A DNA stretch of 64,000 bases from Planctomycetaceae bacterium (GTDB lineage Bacteria; Planctomycetota; Planctomycetia; Planctomycetales; Planctomycetaceae), in contig JAKFWA010000055.1 in assembly GCA_021732995.1 (NCBI GenBank), forward strand, positions 1 through 64,000. Reading direction: 5' to 3'. Below are positions 19,041 through 27,096 of this stretch, one piece after another. The notes under the pieces are model-generated. The model saw only the letters and a program-made list of their open reading frames with translations, did not search any database and was not told the DNA's origin. The position numbers and the translations under genes are program-made. The number at the start of each line of letters is the position of its first letter. Within the stretch, counting starts at the first letter, position 1.

Positions 19041-19222
19041 ATTCCAGACGCCTGTTCGTGATGTCGCTGTCGCCAAAACGACATTCACGCTTGCTACCAA
19101 TGAACCTGCTCCGCAGGCCTTCCATCCTCGACAACAAATCCCGAGGGAGATCGAGCGGATCGACTTCGTGACTGAAACCGATTCGCTGAACTCAAGTAGA
19201 CGTAGCGACTCCCGAAACAACC

Positions 19223-20587
19223 TTAGTAGCTGGAACTGTTATAGCGATCCTGCAGTGTCGGGAGCATCTCCTGATGCGCATCCCACAGCTTTTTCAGCGG
19301 ATAGGTTTCCGGCACGGGTTTGCCCAGCAAGTCCAACGCCTTGTGCCAGATCAGCACGCCCCACATGCCCTCTTCGACCGTCAGTTCTTCCGTAGCCAGC
19401 TCGGTGAACTTGGCCAGCATGCCTGCATACAGCCCCATGCCCTCTTCCAGCAGCTTGCGGCCGCGTTCCAGTTCACCAGCTTTGACGGCTCGTTCACCTT
19501 CATAGAGCAAGCGGTGAGCCTTCGCCATGTCCGTTTCAGCCTCCGCACGCGCTCGCTCGCGCCAGTAACGGTAGTTCGTCACCTTCTGATAGTGGTCAAT
19601 CCAGTGATGGATAACTTCTTCTTTGACGTTGCTGGCTTTCGCGAGCGCTTTCACGTCGTCTTCGTCCGCTTCCATCTTCACCAGACATTGCGACGTCTGA
19701 AACTCCGTCTTACCGAAATCCTGAGTCCATTCTTCAAAGGCCTGCGCGAAGATCGTGCGAGCCAGGTTGAACTTCTCTTCGAGGGCCGCAGCTTCTTCTT
19801 CTTTGTTCTCCCTGGTGACGTACTTCGCGTCGCGCTGTTGCGCGTCGGCATAGTCCAAGGTAGATCGGGCAGGATACGACCGGAACAGAGCGCGCATCAT
19901 GATGTGCTGCACGCGAGTCTCTTCCTTCTGGTTCGCGGTGATGAACCAGTCCTTCGCGACGAGGTAGTTGTCCTTCTGCGAGGGATTGATTTCCGGATCC
20001 GCCTGCCCCTTGAACTGCGCGGTATTGGGATCACTCACGAAATACTTGCGGAAGTAGCGCCATTCATCAGAACGGCCGATCTTCTTACCCCAGTTGTTTC
20101 CGGTGTCCCAGAAGAGCTCTGGCACGTCCTGATTGCGGAGCGTTCCGCGCTGCGAGAACTTGCCGCCTTCCTTCACCCAGAAGAAGCGGTCGGGAATAGC
20201 ATCCCATTCTGCCGAGACGTTGAACGCCAGGTTCCACGACAGGAACCTCCAGACTTCGATGTAGTGCGGCTGCAGCATGATCACCGATTCGGTGGTCGCG
20301 CGCATCTTGGCCCACTCTTTGTGGTCCTTGTAGTGGTCCAGATCCATGCGCAGCAGGTTCACCGCAACACCACGCAAACCGAGCAGCAGCAGGTTCATCG
20401 TAGCGCTGGTGGGATCCACTCGCCCCAGACTCGCTTCACCCAAGTCTCTTTCGGTGCGCATGCGAGCGAGGACGCCACCATTGGAACTCCCGCCCGACGG
20501 CATGCCGAGGACGATGATCGGAATAAGCAACACGAGCATGCCAACGAAGTAGGCAATCTTTCGCTCGCGTGAAGAGAGCTTGTTCAT
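19223..20587 (-). CDS. Membrane-anchored protein linked to an ABC transporter
   Basis: The protein has 454 residues. One transmembrane segment lies at about 12-29 (AYFVGMLVLLIPIIVLG), followed by a long hydrophilic, helix-rich region with many Trp, Tyr and charged residues. A heptad-like segment runs around RARAEAETDMAKAHRLLYEG. No known family is recognised; similar genes next to NatA/NatB-like transporters are typical of planctomycetes (recollection). Its ATG overlaps the stop of the ABC permease by 4 nt (ATGA), so it is translationally coupled and probably a functional subunit. Confidence 0.8.
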   Translation of the reverse strand: MNKLSSRERKIAYFVGMLVLLIPIIVLGMPSGGSSNGGVLARMRTERDLGEASLGRVDPTSATMNLLLLGLRGVAVNLLRMDLDHYKDHKEWAKMRATTESVIMLQPHYIEVWRFLSWNLAFNVSAEWDAIPDRFFWVKEGGKFSQRGTLRNQDVPELFWDTGNNWGKKIGRSDEWRYFRKYFVSDPNTAQFKGQADPEINPSQKDNYLVAKDWFITANQKEETRVQHIMMRALFRSYPARSTLDYADAQQRDAKYVTRENKEEEAAALEEKFNLARTIFAQAFEEWTQDFGKTEFQTSQCLVKMEADEDDVKALAKASNVKEEVIHHWIDHYQKVTNYRYWRERARAEAETDMAKAHRLLYEGERAVKAGELERGRKLLEEGMGLYAGMLAKFTELATEELTVEEGMWGVLIWHKALDLLGKPVPETYPLKKLWDAHQEMLPTLQDRYNSSSY

Positions 20588-22179
20588 TTCGCCTCCAGTT
20601 CACGCAGAATAAGGCTGAAGTAACCGAGTAAAATACAGGGCAAAGCAAAGCCCAGCGTCACCGCGATGGACGGCAAAAGAGCCCCGGCCCACGGAACATC
20701 CAAGCCCTTGCCCACCCAGCCAGCCATCCAGAACGATCGCAGATCGGGAATTACGTTGCTGGCCAGTCGCAGCGTTTCGGATGGAACACGGTCAAGTGTT
20801 TGAATGGCAGTTGCGAGACCACCTTCAGGTAACGGCACCGTTTGATTCATCTGAGTGACGAGACGGTAAACCGATTCGAGAGCGCCACCACCGACTTGCT
20901 TGCCGGAGACAACCTTGTCCATGAAGTCGTGAGCGGGCTGTCCCAGCACCACCATGCAGAAGCACAGCAGCGTCGCGATCGGACCCTTTACGAAACAACT
21001 GGCGGTGACACCGATCATCACGATCAGAATGATCATCAGCCAGATGCCGAACATGGCCTTCCAGTAACCGAACGCGAAAGACCGGTCAGGTAGCTGGCGG
21101 ACGAAGAAGTCACCGATCGAAACGCCGATGTATTGGCCGCGGTCGAGGCACTGCACCTTCACGGTCAACTTGCCGTCGGTGATGAGATCCTTGTAAAGAT
21201 CGAACGTCTCGACCTTACCCTTCTCGTTCTTGAACTCGACCTTGCGATCGACGTCGAGTTCATTCTGGGAGAACTCGGCCACGTTAAATACCGGCAACGG
21301 AACTTCGATCTTCTTGGCCGGATTGAGCAGCGTGTAACGCACTCGCAGCGTGCGATTCATATCGCCTTTGTAGGTTCGGAAGGCCTCGAAGCGCGATTCC
21401 AGACGCAGCTTTTCGGGTTCACCAGCAGGCATCGGGAACTCCCAGATCGCGGCGGCCTTGCTTCCGCCTTCCACGAACTGGCGAATTTCAACAATGTCAC
21501 CAACGTTAACGCCCTTGCCCTCAGCCCCTGTGCGGTCGAGGAACTGAATGTTGCCGTAAATGGGGACGCGGCAAATCAGCGGCACGCTGTCGGGCACCTG
21601 TCGCACAATCCAGACGTAACCGACGACGCCCATCACCGCGACGATCAACGTCGAGATCGCGGAGAAGCCGAGCATGCGGCCGATCACCACTTCGTTGCGT
21701 CGTGCCGGCTTCGTCACCACTGTGTGCAGCGAACGCACCCGGATGTCTTCGGGGATACCCCAGCAAGCCAGCAACATCGCCACGGGCAGCACCAGCCAGC
21801 TTACGGCTGTGAAGACGAACCCCACGTAGACTTCGACGTCCAGTTCCGGGCGGTTTGAATCGCCTGTCAAGAACCAGCTCGCGAACATGAACAGCACGCC
21901 GAACACCACAAAGACCAGCAGGGCCTTGCGGCGGATGGCTTCTTTGAAGGTCAGCGAGCTGATTGCGAGCACTCGTCGAGCGGAGATCGAGGTGAAGTCG
22001 CGCACGGCTTGCCCGAGCCCTGCACCCACTCGCGCAGGTCCCACCGCACCGTACATCGCGAAGGATGTCACAATGGCCACAATGATGCTGACGATCGCGA
22101 TTACGCCGAACGCCAACGCCCATCTGACCAGACCTGCTACCAAGTCAAAATCTACGGGCTGGAGTGATAGTCCTAACAT
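20584..22179 (-). CDS. ABC-2-type transporter permease
   Basis: The protein has 531 residues from the ATG at 22179. Hydrophobic segments cluster near the N-terminus (about 15-45, 80-150, 180-210) and in the C-terminal third (about 370-430, 500-530), with a large central extracytoplasmic domain of about 160 residues. It includes NSNRPELDVEVYVG-like loop sequence and repeated Val/Ile-rich helices. It pairs with the ATPase encoded 111 nt upstream and the 454-residue protein overlapping its stop. The complex probably exports or remodels an envelope component; the substrate is unknown. Confidence 0.82.
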   Translation of the reverse strand: MLGLSLQPVDFDLVAGLVRWALAFGVIAIVSIIVAIVTSFAMYGAVGPARVGAGLGQAVRDFTSISARRVLAISSLTFKEAIRRKALLVFVVFGVLFMFASWFLTGDSNRPELDVEVYVGFVFTAVSWLVLPVAMLLACWGIPEDIRVRSLHTVVTKPARRNEVVIGRMLGFSAISTLIVAVMGVVGYVWIVRQVPDSVPLICRVPIYGNIQFLDRTGAEGKGVNVGDIVEIRQFVEGGSKAAAIWEFPMPAGEPEKLRLESRFEAFRTYKGDMNRTLRVRYTLLNPAKKIEVPLPVFNVAEFSQNELDVDRKVEFKNEKGKVETFDLYKDLITDGKLTVKVQCLDRGQYIGVSIGDFFVRQLPDRSFAFGYWKAMFGIWLMIILIVMIGVTASCFVKGPIATLLCFCMVVLGQPAHDFMDKVVSGKQVGGGALESVYRLVTQMNQTVPLPEGGLATAIQTLDRVPSETLRLASNVIPDLRSFWMAGWVGKGLDVPWAGALLPSIAVTLGFALPCILLGYFSLILRELEAK

Positions 22180-22290
22180 AGTCAGTCGTCTCTTGAAGGA
22201 TGCTGATCGCCGGATTGAACCGGGCTTGCGAGTGCCGAACAAACTAAGCCGAAACGCTCAACGTCCGTTCGGGAAGCTGAGCCAGCCAAA

Positions 22291-23202
22291 TCAACTTTGA
22301 GGCGGCTTCGCAGCATCTGCACCTTCGGGAACATACCGCTGGCCCGGACGTTCCTGGCTGCGGCGAATGGTCTTGAGAAACAGTTCTTCGAGGCTGTTGG
22401 TCGGATGGTCAACGCTCTGCACTTTCGCGTTGTGCTTCGCGAGCACCGCTTCCACTTCCGCGATCGCTTCCGGTGTGAGCTTGTCCGTCCGAATCTGAGT
22501 GACTCCCTGCTCTTTCAGCAGTTCATCCACGCGGCCCAATTCCTTCAGTTCGCCGCCGTACAGAATCGCAATGCGGTCACAAACGTCCTGCACGTCCGCC
22601 AGCAGGTGGCTCGACATCACGACCGTCTTGCCCTGAGCCTTCAGCTTCAGGATCAGGTCTTTCATGAAGCGGCTACCTTGAGGGTCCAAGCCGCTGGTTG
22701 GTTCGTCCAACAGAACCAGATCAGGGTTATTGATCAGCGCTTGGGCGAGACCGATCCGCCGCGTCATACCCTTGGAGTATTCTTTCAACTGGCGGCGGCG
22801 GGCGTGCTCAATATCCACTTCCTTGATGAGTTCATCTGTTCGGCGCTTGCGTTCCGCAGCGGGCATATCGAACAGACGACCATAGAAGTCGAGCGTCTCG
22901 TCCGCATTCAGGAAGCGGTAGAGATAGGACTCTTCCGGCAGGTAGCCGATCTTCTCATTCTTGCCGACGTCCGTTGCCGGGCGACCGAGAATCGTGATGT
23001 CGCCTTCGGTCGGGAACAGCAGACCGAGCAGCAGCTTCATCGTTGTGGTCTTGCCCGAACCGTTCGGCCCCAGCAACCCGAAGACTTCGCCGCGATAGAC
23101 ATCGAGGCTCAGCGAATTGAGGGCTCGCACTTTCTTGCGACCCCAGAAGTCTCGGTAGATTTTGGTGAGGTTACGAATCTGAATAACCGGTTCAGCACTC
23201 AT
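22291..23202 (-). CDS. ABC transporter ATP-binding protein
   Basis: The protein has 303 residues. Walker A GPNGSGKT is at 45-52, the ABC signature is YSKGM, Walker B is [13 protein letters not shown], and the switch His lies in MSSHLL. A C-terminal extension (about 230-300) is of the type seen in NatA/CcmA-like exporters with a single NBD. It forms an operon with the permease and the 454-residue protein downstream; it is the first gene, so the promoter should lie in the 23203-23525 gap. Confidence 0.93.
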   Translation of the reverse strand: MSAEPVIQIRNLTKIYRDFWGRKKVRALNSLSLDVYRGEVFGLLGPNGSGKTTTMKLLLGLLFPTEGDITILGRPATDVGKNEKIGYLPEESYLYRFLNADETLDFYGRLFDMPAAERKRRTDELIKEVDIEHARRRQLKEYSKGMTRRIGLAQALINNPDLVLLDEPTSGLDPQGSRFMKDLILKLKAQGKTVVMSSHLLADVQDVCDRIAILYGGELKELGRVDELLKEQGVTQIRTDKLTPEAIAEVEAVLAKHNAKVQSVDHPTNSLEELFLKTIRRSQERPGQRYVPEGADAAKPPQS

Positions 23203-23525
23203 GTAGCTTGCCCTGAGATGTCACAACGTCAACAAACAACAACTCCACACCACAAACACACGAGAAGACCGGGCAGAGCGTCTGCCCGAGTCCGCAAAGC
23301 AGCCTGCGTACGTGCGAAATGATGCAAGTCGCAAATCGCAATCACGAATCGTCGTCAGTTTTCTGAATTTGGTAGCACCTGCTGGCTTCCGGTCTTCGCC
23401 GACGAGGTTACCCCCGTCCGGCGGAGCAGAAACTCCGGCTGTCTACGCTGATCACAACTTTAAGACTGTCCGAATAGCGATTCAAGACCCGCGAATGCGC
23501 CAGATACACGGTTAGCGCGGTGATT
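23203..23525. other. Gene-free stretch with one hairpin
   Basis: No ORF with coding character is seen. It contains the perfect stem gggcaga/tctgccc (23271-23287, 3-nt loop) without a T-tract. It should hold the promoter of the ABC operon on the minus strand and the 3' end of the small ORF upstream. Nothing else is recognised. Confidence 0.4.
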
Positions 23526-23645
23526 TCATCGAACATTTACAGACTTCCAAGGCATTCGCCGGAAGTCCCGTACGATGTGCGGATGACCCATGATCTTCGG
23601 GTCGTAGGCGTCCTCCACGTTGGGCAAGCTTGACCGGTCAGCCAT
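23526..23645 (-). CDS. Candidate 39-residue small protein
   Basis: The frame runs from the ATG at 23645 to the TGA at 23526-23528 and encodes 39 residues (starts MADRSSLPNVEDAYDPKIMG, ends in MPWKSVNVR). A ggag ribosome-binding motif lies about 6 nt upstream of the ATG. The composition (mixed charge, DAYDPKIMGHPHIVRDFR) looks protein-like instead of random. It follows a terminator, so it needs its own promoter. No family is recognised; it may also be an attenuated leader or chance ORF. Confidence 0.45.
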   Translation of the reverse strand: MADRSSLPNVEDAYDPKIMGHPHIVRDFRRMPWKSVNVR

Positions 23646-23680
23646 TTGGCTCCGGCACGCGGGAGGTTCTCAACACACGA

Positions 23681-23726
23681 GCGGAAAAAGAAAGGGGCCG
23701 AGCGGCAATCCCTCGCAGCTCGGCCC
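23681..23726 (-). terminator. Rho-independent terminator
   Basis: The 9-bp perfect stem gggccgagc (23695-23703) and gctcggccc (23718-23726) is followed on the minus strand by the T-rich tail ctttctttttcc. It ends the mraZ transcript, including the structured segment just upstream of it. Confidence 0.8.
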
Positions 23727-23752
23727 ACTTCAATCAGGCGTATCCGTCCATG

Positions 23753-23839
23753 GCGACCCACCACTCGCCTGGGAGAGTTGCGCACTCCGGACCGCGTCCT
23801 ATCGGCCCATACGCGGGAGTGGCAACCGGCAAATGTCGC
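23753..23839 (-). ncRNA. Candidate structured RNA between mraZ and its terminator
   Basis: On the minus strand several helices are mutually compatible: P1 gcgac/gtcgc (23835-23839 with 23753-23757), P2 gccactc/gagtggt including a G-U pair (23817-23823 with 23760-23766), and P3 ccgcgt/acgcgg (23811-23816 with 23792-23797). A weaker gagt/actc hairpin sits at 23775-23787. Together they form a closed multi-branch structure ending about 27 nt before the terminator hairpin. It does not match SRP RNA, tmRNA or RNase P that I can recall. It may be a processed 3'-UTR RNA. Confidence 0.35.
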
Positions 23840-23913
23840 TTGGTGCTGCGACACCCACCACGCCCAGTCCTTTGAGCGTCTTCCTCCGCATTGCCCGGTT
23901 GGCACGCGGATGG

Positions 23914-24348
23914 CTACTCGTACGCTTCCTCTGCAATTCTGTCGTATTGGCTGTCCAATTCGCTGACGTATTTCTCCCAGCGAGCGGCGTCCCACACTTC
24001 TGCGTGGTCATTAACGCCCAGCAGCACAACATCACGGTCAAACCCGGCAAATGTTCGTAACCGTTCGGGGATGCGGATCCTTCCTTGAGTGTCGAGGTCT
24101 GTATGTTCAGCACGCGCGTACAGCAATCGCATGTAGTCCCGGACTCCGGACTTAGCTGACTTTTCACCGAAGCGTTCAGCGAGCGAATCAAACGCTGCTG
24201 GAGTGAACAGAGCGAGCGACTTCTCCGTCCAGGGAGCGATGACCAATTCTTTGAGTGATTCCCCACCGAGGTCATCGCGAACACGCTTCGGGACCGCGAT
24301 TCGTCCTTTCTCGTCGAGTGATCGTGGCCATGTGCCCGTCAGAGCCAT
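23914..24348 (-). CDS. mraZ: Transcriptional regulator MraZ
   Basis: The protein has 144 residues, the normal MraZ size, with two AbrB/SpoVT-like repeats: SLDEKGRIAVPKRVRDDL near residues 10-27 and DLDTQGRIRIPERLRTFAGF near 81-100. The family binds repeated TGGG-type boxes and regulates the division and cell wall (dcw) cluster; it is normally followed by rsmH, ftsL and ftsI. Here none of those follow. The ATG at 24348 has an aaggtg ribosome site about 7 nt upstream. A three-repeat MraZ box lies about 30 nt upstream of the start, indicating autoregulation. Confidence 0.93.
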   Translation of the reverse strand: MALTGTWPRSLDEKGRIAVPKRVRDDLGGESLKELVIAPWTEKSLALFTPAAFDSLAERFGEKSAKSGVRDYMRLLYARAEHTDLDTQGRIRIPERLRTFAGFDRDVVLLGVNDHAEVWDAARWEKYVSELDSQYDRIAEEAYE

Positions 24349-24379
24349 TCATCACCTTAACCAGAATTCACCGCTGCGA

Positions 24380-24404
24380 CCCACTTGTCCCCACGGCGTG
24401 CCAC
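24380..24404 (-). promoter_or_regulatory. MraZ box (three direct repeats)
   Basis: On the minus strand the units GTGGC, GTGGG and GTGGG occur at exactly 10-nt spacing (complements at 24400-24404, 24390-24394 and 24380-24384). This matches the known MraZ operator, three TGGG-type repeats separated by 5 nt. It lies upstream of mraZ and within the divergent region shared with the biotin ligase gene. Confidence 0.8.
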
Positions 24405-24579
24405 AAAGATAGCCGGGCAAATCTGATGTTCAAGAGCGAACTCCGGACGTTTTCTACGGCAAAGTCCGCCAAGTCCGCATAATCGCTACGAATTAGCGGG
24501 TTGTCGCATCCAAAATTTCTCTGTCGGGATTCCATCCGCGATCAGCAGCACACGAACGGAACAAAACCCAACTGAGGTC

Positions 24580-25554
24580 ATGGAATGGACTCAGGTTGGG
24601 TGCGCGGAGGGGTGCGAAGCTGGCGATGAAGTGGGCTCAGCGATCAACATGCAGCCTCGTATCCCCGGTGGTGGGGAGAAGTGGGGAATCATCAGACGAT
24701 CAGGATTCACAGTGGTTGACTCTGCATCCGACTGGGGACCGAATCAGGAACATCAACCGATTCGTATCGATCGCGAGCCGCGGTGGTTCGATCTGTCCGT
24801 GCTTATGGAGCAGACGTTTCTCCAGCAGATTGAGTTTCGGCACCAGACCGCATCCACGAATAGCGATGCCTTGATGCTCGGAGCGACCGTTGATCACACG
24901 CCGTTGCTCATGTTGACCGAATCACAACTCGAGGGCCGCGGGCGAGGCAGCAACCGCTGGTGGGCGAGTGATGGCGCTCTCACGTTTTCTCTGCTACTTG
25001 AGCCAGCTCAGTTCGGTATCAGCGCAGAACGGTTGCCACTGATGTCGCTTGCGACCGCGATGAGCGTCGGTGATCTCCTCGGCGAGCTAGCAATTAGTCA
25101 CGCGATCGGCTTGAAGTGGCCGAATGATGTGCAACTCAACCGTCGCAAGATCTGCGGAATCCTCGCTGAGACATTGAAAGGGCGCAGCGATCGGTTGGTG
25201 ATCGGCGTTGGCCTGAATGTTGCGAACAGCCTCAAAGAGGCTCCGCCCGAGATTCAATCGCTCGCCACCTCACTGCTGGATGAGACTGGCATCCAATATC
25301 CGCTGACCGACGTCTTAGTTAGGTTCTTGCAACTACTCGAACGCCGCCTGAAGGCACTGGGGGCGGGGGAGGATGAGCTTTTTCAGCGTTGGTCGCGTCA
25401 CTGTGTGCTGACAGGACAACTCGTCAAACTCGAAGCAGGCGAGCAGATTATTCAAGGTACCTGTCGAGGTCTCGGTCCGCACGGCGGCCTGCTGATCGAA
25501 CGCGGCGCTGAACTCAAAGAATGGTTCGGCGGTGTCGTCCGCGTCGTCTCGTAA
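24580..25554 (+). CDS. birA: Biotin--[acetyl-CoA-carboxylase] ligase
   Basis: The longest frame is 324 residues. The catalytic domain begins near residue 68 (WFDLSVLMEQTFLQQIEF), then STNSDAL and ESQLEGRGRGSNRWWAS, the biotinyl-AMP loop of the BirA family, then GLKWPNDVQLNRRKICGIL and the C-terminal SH3-like domain ending in GGLLIERGAELKEWFGG. It attaches biotin to the carrier domain of acetyl-CoA carboxylase. No N-terminal helix-turn-helix is seen, so it is a monofunctional (type I) ligase. The true start is uncertain: the ATG at 24805 would cut into the conserved FDLS segment, so an upstream start (24580, 24649 or a non-ATG codon) is more likely. It is divergent from mraZ. Confidence 0.85.
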   Translation: MEWTQVGCAEGCEAGDEVGSAINMQPRIPGGGEKWGIIRRSGFTVVDSASDWGPNQEHQPIRIDREPRWFDLSVLMEQTFLQQIEFRHQTASTNSDALMLGATVDHTPLLMLTESQLEGRGRGSNRWWASDGALTFSLLLEPAQFGISAERLPLMSLATAMSVGDLLGELAISHAIGLKWPNDVQLNRRKICGILAETLKGRSDRLVIGVGLNVANSLKEAPPEIQSLATSLLDETGIQYPLTDVLVRFLQLLERRLKALGAGEDELFQRWSRHCVLTGQLVKLEAGEQIIQGTCRGLGPHGGLLIERGAELKEWFGGVVRVVS

Positions 25555-25589
25555 GACTGCAGCGTCTGCCCCAGGTAGAACGGACTGAA

Positions 25590-26924
25590 TCAGATCAGCT
25601 CTGGCAGCGGCTTCTTGCCATCGACAACATACTGAGGTCGACCAGCCAAGTCGTTGAGCTTCGTTTCGAGATCGATGCCGAGATGTCGATAGAGTGTGGC
25701 GATGACCTCAGCGAAGTGAATTGGGCGATCGACGATCTCGGCACCCAGACGATCGGTTGAACCGATCACTTGCCCGGCGCGAATCCCACCGCCAGCCAGA
25801 ACGCCACCACCGACCTGCGGCCAGTGGTCCCGTCCGGCTTCAGCATTGATACGCGGCGTGCGACCAAATTCACCCCAGGCCACGACCATCACGTCGTCCG
25901 CCATGCCACGTGCATGCAGATCTTCAATCAGTGCCGACAGGCCCTGATCGAACGGCGGCAGGTGCGTGTTCTTCATGCCGTTGAAGTTGTCGCTATGAAA
26001 ATCCCAGCGACCGAAGTTGAGCGTCACCACTCGCGCACCCGCCTCGATCAGGCGGCGCGCCATCAGGAAGTGTTCAAGGTTTCGCGGAGCACCGTCACCG
26101 AAGTTATTGGAATCGCCCTTGCCGTACCGCTCGCGCGTCGCGGTGTCTTCTTTGGAGAGATCGAGCGCATCGACAAGTTTGCTCGAGGTCAGGATCTCGA
26201 ACGCCTGACGAGAGAGCGAGTCCATGCCGCTCATGGTTCCCGTGCCGTCGACATCGCGACGAATCTGATCCACCGATGCCAGCAGTTGCTGACGGTCATT
26301 CAATCGCGCCGCATCAATCCCATTCAGGACCATGTCCGCGCGTCCTGGGCCAGATGGTCGGAACGCCGCATGAGAAATGCCCAGATAGCCCGGCAGCCCC
26401 GGCGAGCCGTAAGGCGGATGACCAGTGTCGGGTGACAGTCCGACGAACGGTGGCACTGCTCGACTGCGCGAACCCAGCAGTTTGGAAACCGTCGATCCGA
26501 CCGAGGGCCAACCGCCCGGTGGTTGCTGCCGCTTCGATCGGCCTGTGTAGCAGATAAATGAATCGTGATCGCCATCGGGCGAACCGTAGACCGACCGCAG
26601 CGGAACGAGCTTGTCCATGATCGCTGCCATGCGCGGCATGTGCTCGCAGATCTCAATGCCCGGCACGTTCGTCGGTATCGGACGGAACTCACCGCGAATC
26701 TCGGTGGGCGCGTTCATTTTCAGGTCGTACATATCCTGATGGCCCGGCGCGCCGCACATGTAGACCATGATAATCGACTTCTGCGACTTCCGGCCTGCAA
26801 CTTGATCCGCCCGCAACACGTCGGTCAGCGACAGCCCACCAACCGACAACGCACCGACTTTGAGCATGTCGCGGCGGGTCATTCCATCGCACAGTGTCTT
26901 CTTCGAGCCGAGGATATTCAGCAT
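25590..26924 (-). CDS. DUF1501 domain-containing protein (Tat-exported)
   Basis: The protein has 444 residues. The twin-arginine leader TRRDMLKVGALSVGGLSL covers residues 16-33. Conserved segments are IIMVYMCGAPGHQDMYDLK, GARVVTLNFGRWDFHSDNF, VVAWGEFGRTPRINA and GRDHWPQVGG. It is the last gene of a minus-strand run with the DUF1549/DUF1553 and PVC haem proteins, a standard planctomycete arrangement; the biochemical role is unknown. It is convergent with the biotin ligase gene. Confidence 0.93.
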   Translation of the reverse strand: MLNILGSKKTLCDGMTRRDMLKVGALSVGGLSLTDVLRADQVAGRKSQKSIIMVYMCGAPGHQDMYDLKMNAPTEIRGEFRPIPTNVPGIEICEHMPRMAAIMDKLVPLRSVYGSPDGDHDSFICYTGRSKRQQPPGGWPSVGSTVSKLLGSRSRAVPPFVGLSPDTGHPPYGSPGLPGYLGISHAAFRPSGPGRADMVLNGIDAARLNDRQQLLASVDQIRRDVDGTGTMSGMDSLSRQAFEILTSSKLVDALDLSKEDTATRERYGKGDSNNFGDGAPRNLEHFLMARRLIEAGARVVTLNFGRWDFHSDNFNGMKNTHLPPFDQGLSALIEDLHARGMADDVMVVAWGEFGRTPRINAEAGRDHWPQVGGGVLAGGGIRAGQVIGSTDRLGAEIVDRPIHFAEVIATLYRHLGIDLETKLNDLAGRPQYVVDGKKPLPELI

Positions 26925-27096
26925 GGCGGGTACTCGCTGAGAGGTGGGATCAGCAGGACGGGCAGGCAGGCGGTTAAACGGGGGGCTTACAGAGTACTAT
27001 CGTCACGCTCAACGAGACAACAATAGACCTGCTTCGGAGCGCCGAATGGGAACACTGCAATCCGGCGTGAACGATGACTACGACGAAGGGGACACT

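Noticed and set aside
23681-23913. SRP RNA, tmRNA or 6S RNA
   Set aside because: Characteristic conserved loops (for example the SRP apical loop) are absent; the segment is kept only as an unnamed structured candidate.
24580-24804. Treating the biotin ligase as starting at 24805
   Set aside because: That start cuts into the conserved FDLS element, so an upstream start is more plausible although not resolved.
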